From Eublepharis macularius (taxonomy: Eukaryota; Chordata; Lepidosauria; Squamata; Eublepharidae), in contig NC_072796.1 in NCBI RefSeq assembly GCF_028583425.1, forward strand, positions 143,167,464 through 143,231,463: a stretch of 64,000 nucleotides of DNA, written 5' to 3'. Every line of letters begins with the position of its first letter. Positions within the stretch are counted from its first letter, which is position 1. The translations under genes and the position numbers were made by a program. Positions 41,476-53,038 of this stretch are shown piece by piece. The notes under the pieces were generated by a model. The model ran no database searches. It had not been told where the DNA came from and worked only from the letters and a program-made list of their open reading frames with translations.

Positions 41476-42384
41476 ATTGAGCTGCCTTGGTTGCCCACTG
41501 GGCATAAAAGGGGGGGAAACTGAAGGATTTTTTTTTACTACTTAGGCAGAAATTAACATTAACGAAAGTAACAGTATAAAGCTAAGAAGATAAAAAATAG
41601 GGGAATGATCAATCAGAAGGTTGGTATTATAGTGTGTACAAATATAAATAACCAAGGACGGGGTAGGAGAGCCATTATACATTTATGCTTAGTCATGGCA
41701 AATGTTGAGTGTAGTTTTATATTAGTTCAATGTAATTTTAAAACAGTGCTTGTATAAGTCTTAAATCAATTCCAAATGTACTGTTTATATAAGTTTATAT
41801 ATGTCTCAATTCAATTTCAAATGTAGTCTTTGTACAATCTTTTATTATGCGCTTTCTATTTTAATGTCTTTTATTTTAAATAAAAATTCTAAATAATTCA
41901 TTTCTTCTGGATTTTTTTTAAAGCGTGATAAGTAGTTTAAATTAAATACATGCTTACAATGGATACAATGGCTGAAAAACTGAGTTCATGGCTGAGCAAA
42001 GATTTGACCTTCCACCTCATCGCTCATTCTCGCAATCACTACACTTCCCTAGCATCCATGGGTGGACACCTGGCCCAAGGAAAACTAATAGGTTTCATTT
42101 AAACTCACCCCTGCATGAAGCAAAAGCGCTTTTCTGTGGGACTCTGCACCCACATGACCTCTCACTGAACGTGGGCTGCCACCCACACGAAGGGTGACAT
42201 GTGAGCAGCCCAGCCCAGTCGCAGTGCAATGTGACATGAGCTCAAAGTCCCCCAGGTAAGAGTTCTTGCCTCACCCAGCATTATATTTAAACCAGGCCTT
42301 GCTGGGCTTGTCTAACGCAGAACTGTTTCCTCCTCCCACAACAGCCACTCCTCAAAAACTCAGGGGCACAGGGTTTGTGTGCCT
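41476..42384. other. AT-rich intergenic / 5' intron sequence
   Basis: A low-complexity AT-rich part (41,570-41,960) with TAATTTTAAAACAG and TTTTATTTTAAATAAAAATTC is likely the tail of an old retroposon. Nothing coding is seen. Confidence 0.4.
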
Positions 42385-42700
42385 ACATTGCCACCTGGAG
42401 GCTGGCGACCCAAATCTCCAGGAATTTCCCAACCTGGAGCTGGCAACCCTAGTTCCCCGCTCCAAAGCAGCCATTTTCTCTAGGTAGTAAAGAGTCCAGG
42501 AGCACCTTTAAGGCTAACCCACTTTTTTGTAGCATAAGCTTTCGAGAGCCGCAGCTCTCTTCGTTTATATCTGATCAGTCTTAAAGGTGCTACCGGACTC
42601 TTGACTATTTGGCAACTACAGACTAACACGGCCAACTCCAGGCGAGCGGATCTCTGTGGCCTGGAGATCCAGCCACCGCCTGGAGGTTAGCAACCTGGAC
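42385..42700 (+). mobile_element. GTTGCCA-family element split by a palindromic element
   Basis: The family body (CATTGCCACCTGGAGGCTGGCGACC, AAAGCAGCCATTTTCTC) breaks at about 42,486. After the inserted AGCATAAGCTTTCG palindromic element (about 42,487-42,640) the family sequence resumes (CGAGCGGATCTCTGTGGCCTGGAGATCC...GAGGTTAGCAACC). The junctions carry CTCTAGG and CTCCAGG, a probable short target duplication with one change. Confidence 0.65.
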
Positions 42701-43270
42701 AGGTAGGACAGGGCGGCGCAGAGGGCGCAGAAGCCGGGCAGGCCAGCCGCCGCGGGGCATTGTGGGAAGGCAGCCCAGGCTTCCAGGGCGGCGCTGAGAA
42801 TGCCGGGAGGGGGCGCCATTGTGAGCCCCTCTGGCGGCGCGGGAGGCGGGGCTCTGGCCAGCGGCCGCGCTGAGCATTCTGGGAAGGGGCGCGTCGTGAG
42901 GGGCGGCGGGGAAGGGGAGCCGAGGGCCCCCCCCCGCCGCCAGGCCGCAGGGGACGCCGGGAGAGGTGGGGGGGGGACGCGGGGCCCTCCGGCCTACCTG
43001 GCCTTGACGCGCCTCGCCTCGCCGGGCGGAGCTTCCGGGCCGGGATGGAGGAAGAGGCGGCGCCGCGGGAGCGCGTGAGTGCCGCCCTGGGGTCGCCGAC
43101 TGGGGCCGGGATGGGGGGGGGGAGCGGCGCACGCGCAGGCGCCTGCGCGGGAGGCCGCGTGGGACAGGCCGCCTCCGGTGGGGTCGCGGCGGGGAGGGGG
43201 GGGGCAGCCGCGCTCGCCTGCGCTTGCGAAACGGAAGAGAGCCCAGCCGCCCCTTTCCGACCAGCACGCT
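42700..43270. promoter_or_regulatory. CpG island, probable divergent promoter of FBXL6 and SLC52A2
   Basis: A compact CpG-rich island separates the two head-to-head genes, as in human. Within it CTTCCGG (43,032-43,038) is an ETS-family site in a typical TATA-less promoter setting. On the minus strand CAAGGCCAG|GTAGGC (donor at 42,997-42,996) would end a non-coding FBXL6 first exon. On the plus strand GAGCGC|GTGAGT (donor at 43,075-43,076) would end an SLC52A2 first exon. The donors are 76 bp apart, so the first exons would be very short or overlap at their 5' ends. No transcript evidence is available. Confidence 0.7.
43045..43074 (+). CDS. SLC52A2: Possible upstream coding start of SLC52A2 (10 codons, uncertain)
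   Basis: In the presumed first exon an ATG in strong context (CCGGGATGG) begins MEEEAAPRER and reaches the GTGAGT donor on a codon boundary. If it splices straight to the acceptor at 55,664, the frame continues VKR into MSSSLTS, adding 13 residues. Family members normally start at the downstream Met. It could equally be 5' UTR with an in-frame upstream start. Confidence 0.25.
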
Positions 43271-44490
43271 TTAGCGTCGCCTACGCTTTCCCCCAAAAGG
43301 CGCCCCGTGGCGCAGAGTGGTCAGCGGCAGCACTGCAGCCCAAGCTCTGCTCACGGCCCGAGTAGTTCGATCCTGGCGGAAGCCGGCTCCAGGTAGCCGG
43401 CTCCAGGTCGACCCAGCCTTCCATCCTTCCGAGGTCGGAAAAATGAGCACCCAGTTTCCCGGGGGTAAGGTGTAGATGACTGGGGAAGGCAACGGCAAAG
43501 CACCCCGTGACAAAAAATCTGCTGAGAAAACGACGTGACGCGATGTCCCCCGCCCACGGGTCAGTAATGACTCGGTGCTTGCACCTTTACCTAAGTTTTC
43601 GAGACCCACAGTTGTCTTTGCCAGATGTCAAAAGCTTATGCTGCAATAAAGTTGCATCTGACGAAGAGAGCTGTGCTTCTTGAAAGCTTATGCTATAATA
43701 AATACCGATGAGGTGCCCTCTGCTTGGGAAGACCCATGGAAAGAAGCGGGATTTCAGTCTCTCTCCAAAAGTACCCAACTGAAAAAACAGTTGAAAATAT
43801 TTCTTCTTACCCAGAACAAAAAAGCAGGTTTGCAACCATGGAAAGATGTTGATAGACACACTTTCTGCTGCACCACTCACTTCAGATACAGTAGAAAATG
43901 AGTCCTGTCCTTATACCTTGGAGAGTGGAGTGATTGCCGATGCCGAATGACAATAGCCGGTGAATAACAATAGCAGGCATGATTGGATAGGGTGGGGTGT
44001 GCAGAAGGGTAGTGGGTGTGAAGAAGTCAGCATTGGTAATGAGACACGAAGCCTAGGTCTCGATTCAGTCCAGGTGGATGCATTGTCTTGAGCTTCGTTA
44101 CCAGTTGCAGTTCTCCACACCCACTAACCCTCTGCATTAGAGTTCCCAGGCCCTTTCCCCTCCCGCCAGGAGGGTCGGGTCCCTAGCATTTACCTCGTGT
44201 TGGTCATGAGCGTGCATACGCCTGGGGCTGACTAACCCTTCTGGAAGTGACGTCACTGCACCAGTCGTGTGAGCGTTCCCATACTCTGCATGGGGTCGAT
44301 TCAGCCCGTTTGGCACCCAAATCAGCCCCAAACGAAGCACAGGAGTGCTCCCACAGCTGGCGCAACAGTGTCACTTCCAGAAGTAATGTCGCTGCTGTTG
44401 TCATTCACCAACCATTTTGTCATTTACCTGCTGTTGTCATTCAGCATCTGAAATCACTCTCAAGCTATAAGGACAGATGGACTCACATTC
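43271..44490. other. SLC52A2 5' intron, part 1
   Basis: A tRNA-like SINE fragment is at about 43,300-43,590 (GGCGCCCCGTGGCGCAGAGTGG, GAGTAGTTCGATCCTGGCGG, GGGGGTAAGGTGTAGATGACTGGGGAAGGC). A palindromic AGCATAAGCTTTCG-family fragment lies at about 43,590-43,705. The rest, including the domain-free frames at 43.9-44.4 kb, is not recognised. Confidence 0.5.
43303..43590 (+). mobile_element. tRNA-derived SINE (second type)
   Basis: GGCGCCCCGTGGCGCAGAGTGGTCAGCGGCAG is a tRNA-like head and CCCGAGTAGTTCGATCCTGG a B-box region. The body CAGCCTTCCATCCTTCCGAGGTCGGAAAAATGAGCACCC and the tail GGTCAGTAATGACTCGGTGCTTGCACC follow. This is a different SINE family from the TGGTTAAGAG type used elsewhere in the window. 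Confidence 0.7.
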
Positions 44491-45565
44491 TAGCTGCATC
44501 TGAAGAAGTGAGCTGTGTCTCATGAAAGCTCATACCCTAGTCTTCTAGGTGCTACTAGACTCTCTTCTGCTGCTACAGACAGACTAACATGGCTGCCCAT
44601 CTTGATCTTTCTGCTGCAGGCCGTGTTGGTCTGCAGTGGAAGAGTGAGATCCAGGTCCAGCAGCACCTTAAAGGCCAACTGGATTTCTATGGTATGGTGA
44701 AGGGAGCTCTGGCTCTCGAAAGCTCCTACCCTGGGGATCTACTTGGTCTTTAAGGTGCTGCTGGCCCCAGATCTTGCCACTGAATGAAGGGAGACATCAG
44801 TCTCTCTCCAAATTTATTTAATTTATGTCATTTATAGTCCACCTTTCTCACTGAAGGCAGATTACATAGTGTGAGATTAGTACAATCAGTATCAAGGGCA
44901 TTTCCATACAGTGTCAAGGACATTTCCATAAACAATGTCATAGGGTAGATAAATACAAGTTTACAAAGACAGAGCATTAGTATAGCTCCAATACAGAGTT
45001 GAAGAATTGCTGGAACAGAACATAAGCAATTCTAGGACTGCATTAGACAACAGAAAGCACAGGTAGTATATAGCAGTACATATTTAAAGCAACAGATAAT
45101 ATTTAGGCAACATAGTGGTGAAGTCTATGGTCCCTAATTCAATAGCGAAGCATCTGAGACCCCCTCCCTGCAATACCACCCTCCTATCTGAGTAAAAAGC
45201 CTTTTTGAATATTTTGGTTTTGTATTGTTTGTGGAAAGCCAGGAGAGGGGGGGCTCTCCTGACCTCAGGCAGGCCATTCCACAGGGTAGGGGCCACCGCA
45301 GAGAAAGGCTATGTACGGGCTGGTGTTGAGAAGTACACAACTGAAAAAAAAAATCACTCAGAGCAAAAAAACTGCAGGATTACAGTCCAGTGGCTCCTTA
45401 AAGATTAACAGGATTTTCGTAGTGTAAGCTTTCAGGAGTCAGAGCTCCCTTCAGACAATTCCTTTGGATTCAGATATCTGAAGAAGGGAGTTTCGACGCT
45501 CAAACCCTGAAAATCCTGTTGGTCTCTAAGGTACCACAGGGCTTGAATCCTGGTATTTAGACTGC
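44491..45565. mobile_element. Cluster of palindromic-family and retroposon fragments
   Basis: 44,495-44,600 and 44,610-44,770 are two related fold-back fragments (GAAAGCTCATACCCTAG...GGTGCTACTAGACTC; CTCGAAAGCTCCTACCCTGG...AAGGTGCTGCTGG). 44,815-45,330 is a TTTATAGTCCACCTTTCTCACTG retroposon copy ending GGAAAGCCAGGAGAGGGGGG...CACCGCAGAGAAAGG. 45,380-45,560 is another fold-back (GTCCAGTGGCTCCTTAAAG...GGTCTCTAAGGTACCACAGG). Confidence 0.6.
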
Positions 45566-46500
45566 AGACCAACAAAGCTTCCCACCTAAAACAAAAGGAA
45601 GATCCCAACAGCGTAAAGATACTTTGATAAGTATGTGACTGCTGTAGAATTACAACTTGACTTTTGGTGACTCCATCAAGGGATTTTCAAGACAAGAGCG
45701 GAGCAGATTATCCGAGATTGTTTCTGTATCAGCCATTTCCTCCCACCACCACAGGAGGCTTTGAATTTTTAAAAGTGGCACTAGAATATTATTATATCAC
45801 TATTTCATTTTAACAAGTGTGTGCCAGGTTCTCTGAATGCTCAGCTTTCATTTTTTAAAGTAAGTCTCTAACCCATTCCTTTGCAGAGATATAAGGGGAA
45901 AGGGATAGCTCATCAGTAGAAAGGGCTAGAGACTTACTTTTAAAAAAACCAAAGCAGGGAATTCAGAGAGCCTGATACATTTAAGGCACTGCAATTTGTA
46001 CACACACACACACACACACACACACACTCCGGCCCTGCACCTACATATGCACTCTGTAACAGTGTTGTTGATTCTGTTTACACTACTTGGGGCAAACAGG
46101 AAAAAAGGGCACCACAGAACTGGACTAAGCTATGGAAGATCTTGTATCTTTCCACTACTTGGGGCAAAGTAAAATGTGTTGGTGAATGTGTGTGAAGTGT
46201 GACACCATCAGCCAGAGGATGGCCTCATCTTCCAAACCAGGAAGGGTTTTAACTAATAGGTGGAGTGCAAATTGAAGAGAGAAGATCAAGAGTTACTTGT
46301 TATGCTGCTTCCTGTGGGGGGAGTTTGTGTGTGTTGCAATGTATGTATTTACTTAGTTTATAGTTCCCCTTTCTCACATAGACTCAAGGTGGATTACAAG
46401 ATAAACACCTCCCTCCCCCCGCAAATAAAGAAACCTAACATAGACAGACAGCAACCCCGTCCCCAATGAACAATGCCGTAGGACTAGGATGGCAGAAGTA
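45566..46500. other. SLC52A2 5' intron, part 2
   Basis: 45,825-45,974 is an inverted repeat: CAGGTTCTCTGAATGCTCAGC...AAGTAAGTCTCTAACCC facing GGGCTAGAGACTTAC...GAATTCAGAGAGCCTG. A (CA)n repeat follows at 46,001-46,027. A retroposon remnant (TTTATAGTTCCCCTTTCTCACATAGACTCAAGG) is at about 46,345-46,420. Confidence 0.6.
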
Positions 46501-49030
46501 GAGAATAACGTGAGCAGTAGGCTGATTTCTGCAACGCATACCCTCTTCTAGGGGTACCCAACTTTTTTGGGCTTGCGGGCCCCTTTGGAATTCTGACGCA
46601 GTATGTTGGGCACAGACTCAGAACGGCTGCTTCAGCTCATCCTCCTTCACGCAGTAAAGATCCTTGTTCTGTGGCCTCAGTCCCCAACAAAGCAACTTTT
46701 AAAAAAATGGGCAAGCAGAAGCCTTGCTGGGCAAAAGCCCCACTTCATCCCGCCCCCTCTCTAAAAACACTTGGCTGACACCAGGGGAGGTGGGGGCGGG
46801 TACCATGAGGCCCACAGGCAGCGTGCTGACGACCTCCGGCCCTGTCGTATTTATGGAATGTCCCAGCCATTGATTTTACTGACTTCCCACTGTGTAATCC
46901 ACCCTGAGTCTCAGCGAGAAAGGCGGCCTATAAATAGTGTAAATAAAATAAAAATAAAGAAAAGTATACAATAAACAATATAGAAGTTGTGTTGCCAGGT
47001 ATAAAATAGTACAGTATAAGCAAGTTATGCCTACGGTAACCATTGGAGTGGACGACAGCCCTCCTCCATTATAAAGGTGCCCTCCTGAGCGGTTCTGTTC
47101 TCCTACAGTTCTGAATGCCCTTTTGATCTTTACTGTTTTGCACATTCTGCAAAACACATCACTGTGATGTAAGCCACTCTTGATGGGATCTAATACAAAA
47201 AATACTGTAATAAAAAGAAGACATGAGATTGCTCTTTTCCTTTAATGGTACGGCTTTATTAGGCATTACCTAACCACACTGATTTTGAGAAAGGGAAAAA
47301 ACCCTACAGGGGTTTCTATAGAAGTTTTTTAGATTTAATTTTATGCTGAATTACTAGCAGGAAAGAAGCCAGACACTCCCGTGGTATTCGGATCATTATC
47401 GTGAAGGGAAACGAGGAGCTTTGGACACCACTTGTGGACCCATCCTTCCCATCTCTATCTTTGCTAAATAAAGGGCGTTCAAGAATGAAACGAGCCCAAG
47501 TATCTAACTTCCCCATATTACAAAAGCACCAACATTCTGAAAAAAGATGTCCTGCAAATCGACCCTTTAATTCAGGCGATGGTACGGCACTTAATATGGC
47601 AGCCCAAAAAATTTACAATATGTAGGGATCTATGTGGTTGATTTTAATATGTTTATAAAAGTGTATGAAGCGGCCTTGAATTGAGTCAGCATGTTGCTCT
47701 GCCCTGCCCTGTCTGGCAGTGGCTGCAGATGAGGAAGGCCTTTCCCAGGCCAGGAGCTGGTGCCTCAGTATCTGACCACCAGTGTTTTTTAAAACATCAG
47801 GTGAGCAGGGACCCGATGCTAAGCTCCCCTTGCCATGCCGTTGGTCTGAAATGGTTTAGGGAGCTACTGTTTGCCCTTGTATAGGTACCCCCCCACACAC
47901 ACACTCACTCACACCTGTGATAATTGAATGAAAGAAACCCCTGAGACCTCCAGTTTCAAAACTCCTCACGTCTCTTCTGGCCTGGCCCTGATATCTTTTA
48001 GCTGATATGCCAGGGGTTGATCCCAAGACCCTCCATGCCCATATCACTGAGCCACAACCCCGTCCCTCCCATGATCTAAGAGGAGAGTCCAAAAAATACA
48101 CTTCCTCTAAAGAGACTCCCAGGGAAATTAATGGTAGGTTTATGGCAAGCAGAACAAAGTAGCTCTTCACCAAGAACAAAAGTATGCTGTGATTAACAGT
48201 GGTCAGTATGAATGGCTTCTTTAAAAGGGTTATATGGAAATGTAGCTGCAGATAGATCGGGAAGGTGCTACCCATTGCATAGTCAAAACTGAATTCCACA
48301 TATTCTGGGGCAGCCTGTTTCTTGCTTTGGGAATGTCCCTCGCAAGCCCCCTTCAGGGAAGAACACTGATCTTGCAGTGCAGGGAAATTTCTTTCTTGCG
48401 CTGTGTAAGAATTATTTGCTTACTGTGTAAGTCTATCTGCAGCCTCTTCCTCTGAAGAATGTCTTGGGGGTAGAGTCCAGAATCGGGAGAGTCAGGTGTG
48501 AACTCGCTGCAAACACCAGGGGCAGCTCAGGTCGCCTCTGGGGCTTCCGCCATTTGGCAAGAGGCAGCCTCTTGATGTGTGATAAGGCTCCCCTTTGGAG
48601 TTGTAAAGCTGACAGGGCCTCAGTCATCCAGGCCCTTGCAGAGCAAAGTCTGCTGCTGAGCTACTGGGGAGGTTGCCAGAAGCTGGAGCAGTAGCTGCCT
48701 AGTACAGGGAAGGGCTGGCACACATGGGGATCTTTGGGGTGGGTGAGGAAGCTGTGGGCAATTAGGCTGCAACCAGACCTGAGAGCATTTCAGCTGCTAC
48801 GTTGCATCCCTTTCCTGTTCAGATTTGGGGAGGAGACACCTGCGGGCAGACCGGGTGCTTCCCTCTTGGTACAGTCAGTTCCATGTCTCCTGGCCTGGCA
48901 GAGGAGCATTTGGTGCTGAGAGCAAGACAGCCTTGCCCAAGGTCCGCTTCCTGAGCAGGGATTTGGACCTGGAGTCTCTGCCTCCAGTTCCGGCAGTCTG
49001 CACTATTGACTGACTCTGTGCTTTTGTGGT
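46501..49030. other. SLC52A2 5' intron, part 3, no gene recognised
   Basis: A TTTATAGT-family tail is near 46,890-46,935 (CACCCTGAGTCTCAGCGAGAAAGGCGGCC). AT-rich repeat-like sequence at 47,200-47,660 contains a domain-free frame (47,401-47,625). A tRNA-like fragment on the minus strand is near 47,990-48,065 (GCTGATATGCCAGGGGTTGATCCC...ATATCACTGAGCCACAACCCC). None of this is assigned. Confidence 0.4.
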
Positions 49031-49038
49031 CTTCTAAA

Positions 49039-49179
49039 GGGCCCCTTTGGCAACAGAGAAGATAGCAGATAACAGCGTGCCATTGGCTGAGGCCTCGTAT
49101 CCAGCACCTTCCCTGTTGCCCACCTCTGGAACGATGCTTCTGACTTCCTGGTTCTCTGCAGCCTGGGCTGGCCGCAGGT
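49039..49179 (+). other. Possible untranslated exon of SLC52A2 (weak)
   Basis: GTGGTCTTCTAAAG|G could act as acceptor and CTGGCCGCAG|GTAAGAAGG is a strong donor match. It lies between the presumed first exon and the coding exons. It is only a splice-pattern guess; an alternative internal acceptor (TTCTCTGCAG near 49,163) would make the exon tiny. Confidence 0.2.
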
Positions 49180-49963
49180 AAGAAGGGGCTGGGGGAGGTC
49201 GCTGTGCCGCTTCTGTTGGCTGCAGGAGTTTAAAGGGATGGGAAGTCCGTCAGTGGCTGCTGGCTAGAATGGGCAGACAGTAAACCTCCGTACACAGGAC
49301 TGTGCAGGGCAAAGAGTGGGGGGCATATTTCCCACCTTAGGGAAGGGTTCATGCGAAAACAGAGACTTTAACTCCAAATTGCAAACAGGACAACAAAACA
49401 AAGAGCAGCTCTTTCTTACAGCAGCCTTTCCCCCCAGAGCCATGCAAATCGCCTTTCAGGTGACGTATTAAGTCGCCATTTGTGATCTTTCAGGAAACTG
49501 TTCCCAGTCAAGAAGCCTGTTTTTTAAAAAAATATTTAGACAAAGAACATACATTCCGGGACTTCAAAGCATTTTGGCTCTCTGTGGACAACTTCAAAAG
49601 AGAACCAAGATGAGAGCCCGTCCTCCAGACATTTCTGCCCCTCAAGTATGCTGTTACTAATTCTTAAATTTAACCTTGATCTAAGGCCACATATTTATAT
49701 TTCCATTCATATACAGCATAAAATTCCAGTCCTCACGTTGTCCTTTGGTTGTTTACCCTTGTTCCAGAACCAAATATAATGCTTGCCTTGTGTTGGGGAA
49801 GTTACCTGGAATAAACTTTCTTTTCCCACGTTCATTTTTATACATGCAGATTTTACATATACATAATGAAGCAGGCTTTTCACAACTGAATTTCATAACA
49901 GGACATAACATACCTTCTTTCCAATATTGTGTTATTAATATTCTTGCTGCTACAAGAATATTA

Positions 49964-50465
49964 ATCAACCAAGGCCAGGACCTTTTCGGTCCTGGCCCCA
50001 ACCTGGTGGAACTCTCTGTCAGAGGACACCCAGTCCCATCAAGATCGTCTATCATTTCAGCCTGTAAGACGGAGGTGTTCCGCCAGGCGTATGGTTGAGG
50101 CCAGCGTGAGATCCTCACAGAGCCTCCCACCGGCCTTCCACTAAGTGTGGGGTTATACAGTGTCCACCGGCCGGCTGCCCAACATATGGGTACAGTACGG
50201 GGCTATGTAGTGCCCATTTGTTAGCTGACCCACGTATGGGTTGCAGTACATTATCTGTCCGCTTCCCTCCCCCTGTATGCTGATGGGCAGGAATTGACCC
50301 CATCTTGGGACAGTTATTATCTGTTCGTTGATTTTATGATGGACTGTTGTTTTATGAATTGTTTTTAATATTTGTATTGTATTTTTATAACTGCTGTACC
50401 TCGCCCTGAGCCTGCTTGCGGGAAGGGCAGGTTAGAAATGTAATAAATAATAATAATAATAATAA
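49964..50465 (+). mobile_element. Retroposon with (AAT)n tail and 13-bp target duplication
   Basis: The 13-mer TACAAGAATATTA lies at 49,951-49,963 and again at 50,466-50,478. Between them is a non-coding body (CCAAGGCCAGGACCTTTTCGG..., ACCTCGCCCTGAGCCTGCTTGCGGGAAGGG) ending in TAATAAATAATAATAAT. A long target duplication plus a 3' tail of short repeats indicates target-primed reverse transcription, as by an L2/CR1- or RTE-type LINE. The surrounding AT-rich sequence (49.5-50.75 kb) looks like an older element that was hit. Confidence 0.8.
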
Positions 50466-50479
50466 TACAAGAATATTAC

Positions 50480-52950
50480 TAAACATGTCGATTTTCTCTT
50501 CTTTTTTACAAGGGCAACCTTGAGGCTGCCTGAAATTTTCTCTTTGGCTCTTCTTCTACTTTTTTCTCCTACTATTTCCTCTGTACCTTTGAAGCTTTCA
50601 CTCCAGCACTCCTTAACCATTGAACTCTGCCACCAAATGTGAACGAAAGAGCCCGTTTGTTTTTTTGCGTCTCCAGCAAGAGTTCTGCGGCTGCAAGGGG
50701 CCTGCATCTTCAGCCGTTAACCTACAGTGGTGGAAATATCCTCCGCTGTAGAACTAACTACAAGGCCGGTTTAGCGGAATAATTCTGCTCTGTTGCCTTT
50801 CCCCAAATACACTTTTGTCGTCGCATGACCAAAGAGAAGCCTTTGATTTCTTCACAGCCCTGGCTTCTGCAAGGGTGGCTAGAGTAATGCCTCTTTAGCA
50901 AACAGTGAAAGTCAACTCTGATTATATAAGTATTAGGCATCGTATGCTCGACAGAACCCAAAATCAGTCCAGCCCTAACCTCTGCAATCAAGGCAAAATA
51001 AGCAGTTGGCGGAAGGCTGTCATTCCTCCTTCCTGAGGGCAGGCGAAAGGGTAGGGAGCTTGGAGTGGGGGCAGATAGTTGGCAGCCAGGGACCCGCTAC
51101 AGAGCTCTTGTTTCCATTTCATGGTCCCAGCAGCAACCAAGAGGTGCTTCGCCCTCAGCCAGGTGAAGCCTTTTGGGACTGCATGAAATTTCCTTGCACA
51201 CTACTTTACTCTAGAGGTTCTTTCGGTACAAGTCTTGTTCTCTCTTATGCTTTCCTGAGTGCTTTGGACGGGCATAGCCAGAACTCTGTGGTTTCCTGTG
51301 TTCCCCTGAGGGGCTGGAAGGAATTCTGAGCCCCTGTGCTACCTGCCCTGCCCTGTCTTACGTTGGCGTGCATTGCATAACTGTTGGCAAAGGATGCCAA
51401 CGCCGTGGAGGGAAGTGTGGGAGGAACGTTTTGCCTTCTGGGGCTGGATTTTGGCAGGGAGAGCAGACCTTGTGGTGCCATCCTGGAACTGTTGTAGCTT
51501 GTTAGCAAGATGAGAGACTCTACCTCTTATGCCTGGGAAGCCGGCATTCTACACCTCCCGACATGCGCCATTTCAGCACTGCTGGCTGATCAGCTCTGGC
51601 TCCGAACTGCAGCCAGCCAGCCAGCCAGTTGCCTTCTTTAGTAAAGATGGCCTTGTTCCGCTGGGACTTTGGCTACTCCTGTGCTCCTGCGGTGCTTCCC
51701 TAGCTCAGCACTAGGGGCTTGATATTTTAACAAAGAGAATTGAGTGGAGGTTCTTGGCACCATATAAAATAGTGCTAGAAGCCTTTGAGAAATCCTCACT
51801 GTGGGAACTGCTGTGTGGAGGGTTGTGCTGGATTGGGCTTGAAGGGAGGTGGCCGTTGCAAGTCAGGCCACCTACATGTGCTGCCCTCTGGCCTCCACGG
51901 GTAAGACAAGCTGGGTGTCTTCCTTCTTCTCACTTGAGGGTTAAAAGGGGCTTTTCTGGCTGAGCCAGGCAGGATGTCAGAACAGGCCCTTTGCTGGCGT
52001 CCGAATAGCCCCGCATGCTTCATGTGGCTGTTGGGATTTCCGCTAGCTTAGCAAAACCTGGGATTCCCCAGCCACTAAGGGGTTAAGGAGCCCGGCCTCC
52101 CGACTGAATGGTCTCTGCGTTTCTCCCTGTTTAGATTTAATTGTATCTTCCACTCCGCATTTCCTGCAGGTCAGGGTCCCTTGCCCAGGCTGTTCCGTTT
52201 TTAATACCCGTACATAAAACGAATGTCTAGTGATCGGCCACTAGATGGCACCTGAGCTCAGGAGAGCTTCTGCTGGAGTTGGATCTTGCTGGTTTTTAAG
52301 GTGCCGCCAGACTCCCGCTTGTCTGTTTCCTTTATTTCTAGCCTTCCTTCACGGGGGTGGGGGGGGGACCCCCTGCAGGAACGGACTCCTGGCCTCCTGA
52401 CTTGCTCCGCTCTGTGCGCTCTCTCTCTGCTTTTTAGCCAGAGCCCCGACTCGGCTCTTCCGCAGGCCTTGCGCTGGGTGGGAGTGGGGGCAGCCCGGTC
52501 TTCCCTCCGGGTTTGCCTGCACCAAGAGAGACCTTTACTTTCTGTGTCTTTTATATAAACGCTGTGCACATCAGAAACCAATTTCAGCTTTTTTTCCTCC
52601 CACAAGTACGGCCTCAGTGGTCTGAGAAATGCTCCCTCCGACCTGATGTCTTCCTCCGTTAAGGGCTAGATCAAGGGACCTGGCAGCCTTTGACACGCAA
52701 AGCTCTGATCCATGGTAAGAGAAGAGGCTCCCGGAGATCGCCCCCCCCCCCCCTTCCTGTCTGCCGCCTGCTGTTTCCCCCGCCGGTTGGACTCTCTCTG
52801 GTTTTCAGCAGCTTCTCGCTGCCTCTGGTGTTCTGCTCTTGCTCAGTCCTCGGGGCCCTGCCCGTTTAGCTGTGTGTGTGTGTGATCTGCTTGGGCCCTG
52901 AAGAGTTTGCTCCCCCAAACCTACTGTGACCTCGTGCCCCCAGTATGTTT
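50480..52950. other. SLC52A2 5' intron, part 4, nothing coding recognised
   Basis: 50,480-50,760 is probably the rest of the older AT-rich element. Beyond it the sequence is mostly unique, with domain-free frames on both strands and a (CCAG)n-like run near 51,610-51,630. Confidence 0.4.
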
Positions 52951-53038
52951 GCTTGTTTATGTTGTTTCTCGTCTGGGCTCCTCACTGAGACTCAAGGCAG
53001 ATTGCACAGGGCTAGTCAGTGCAATCAATTGCAAAGTC

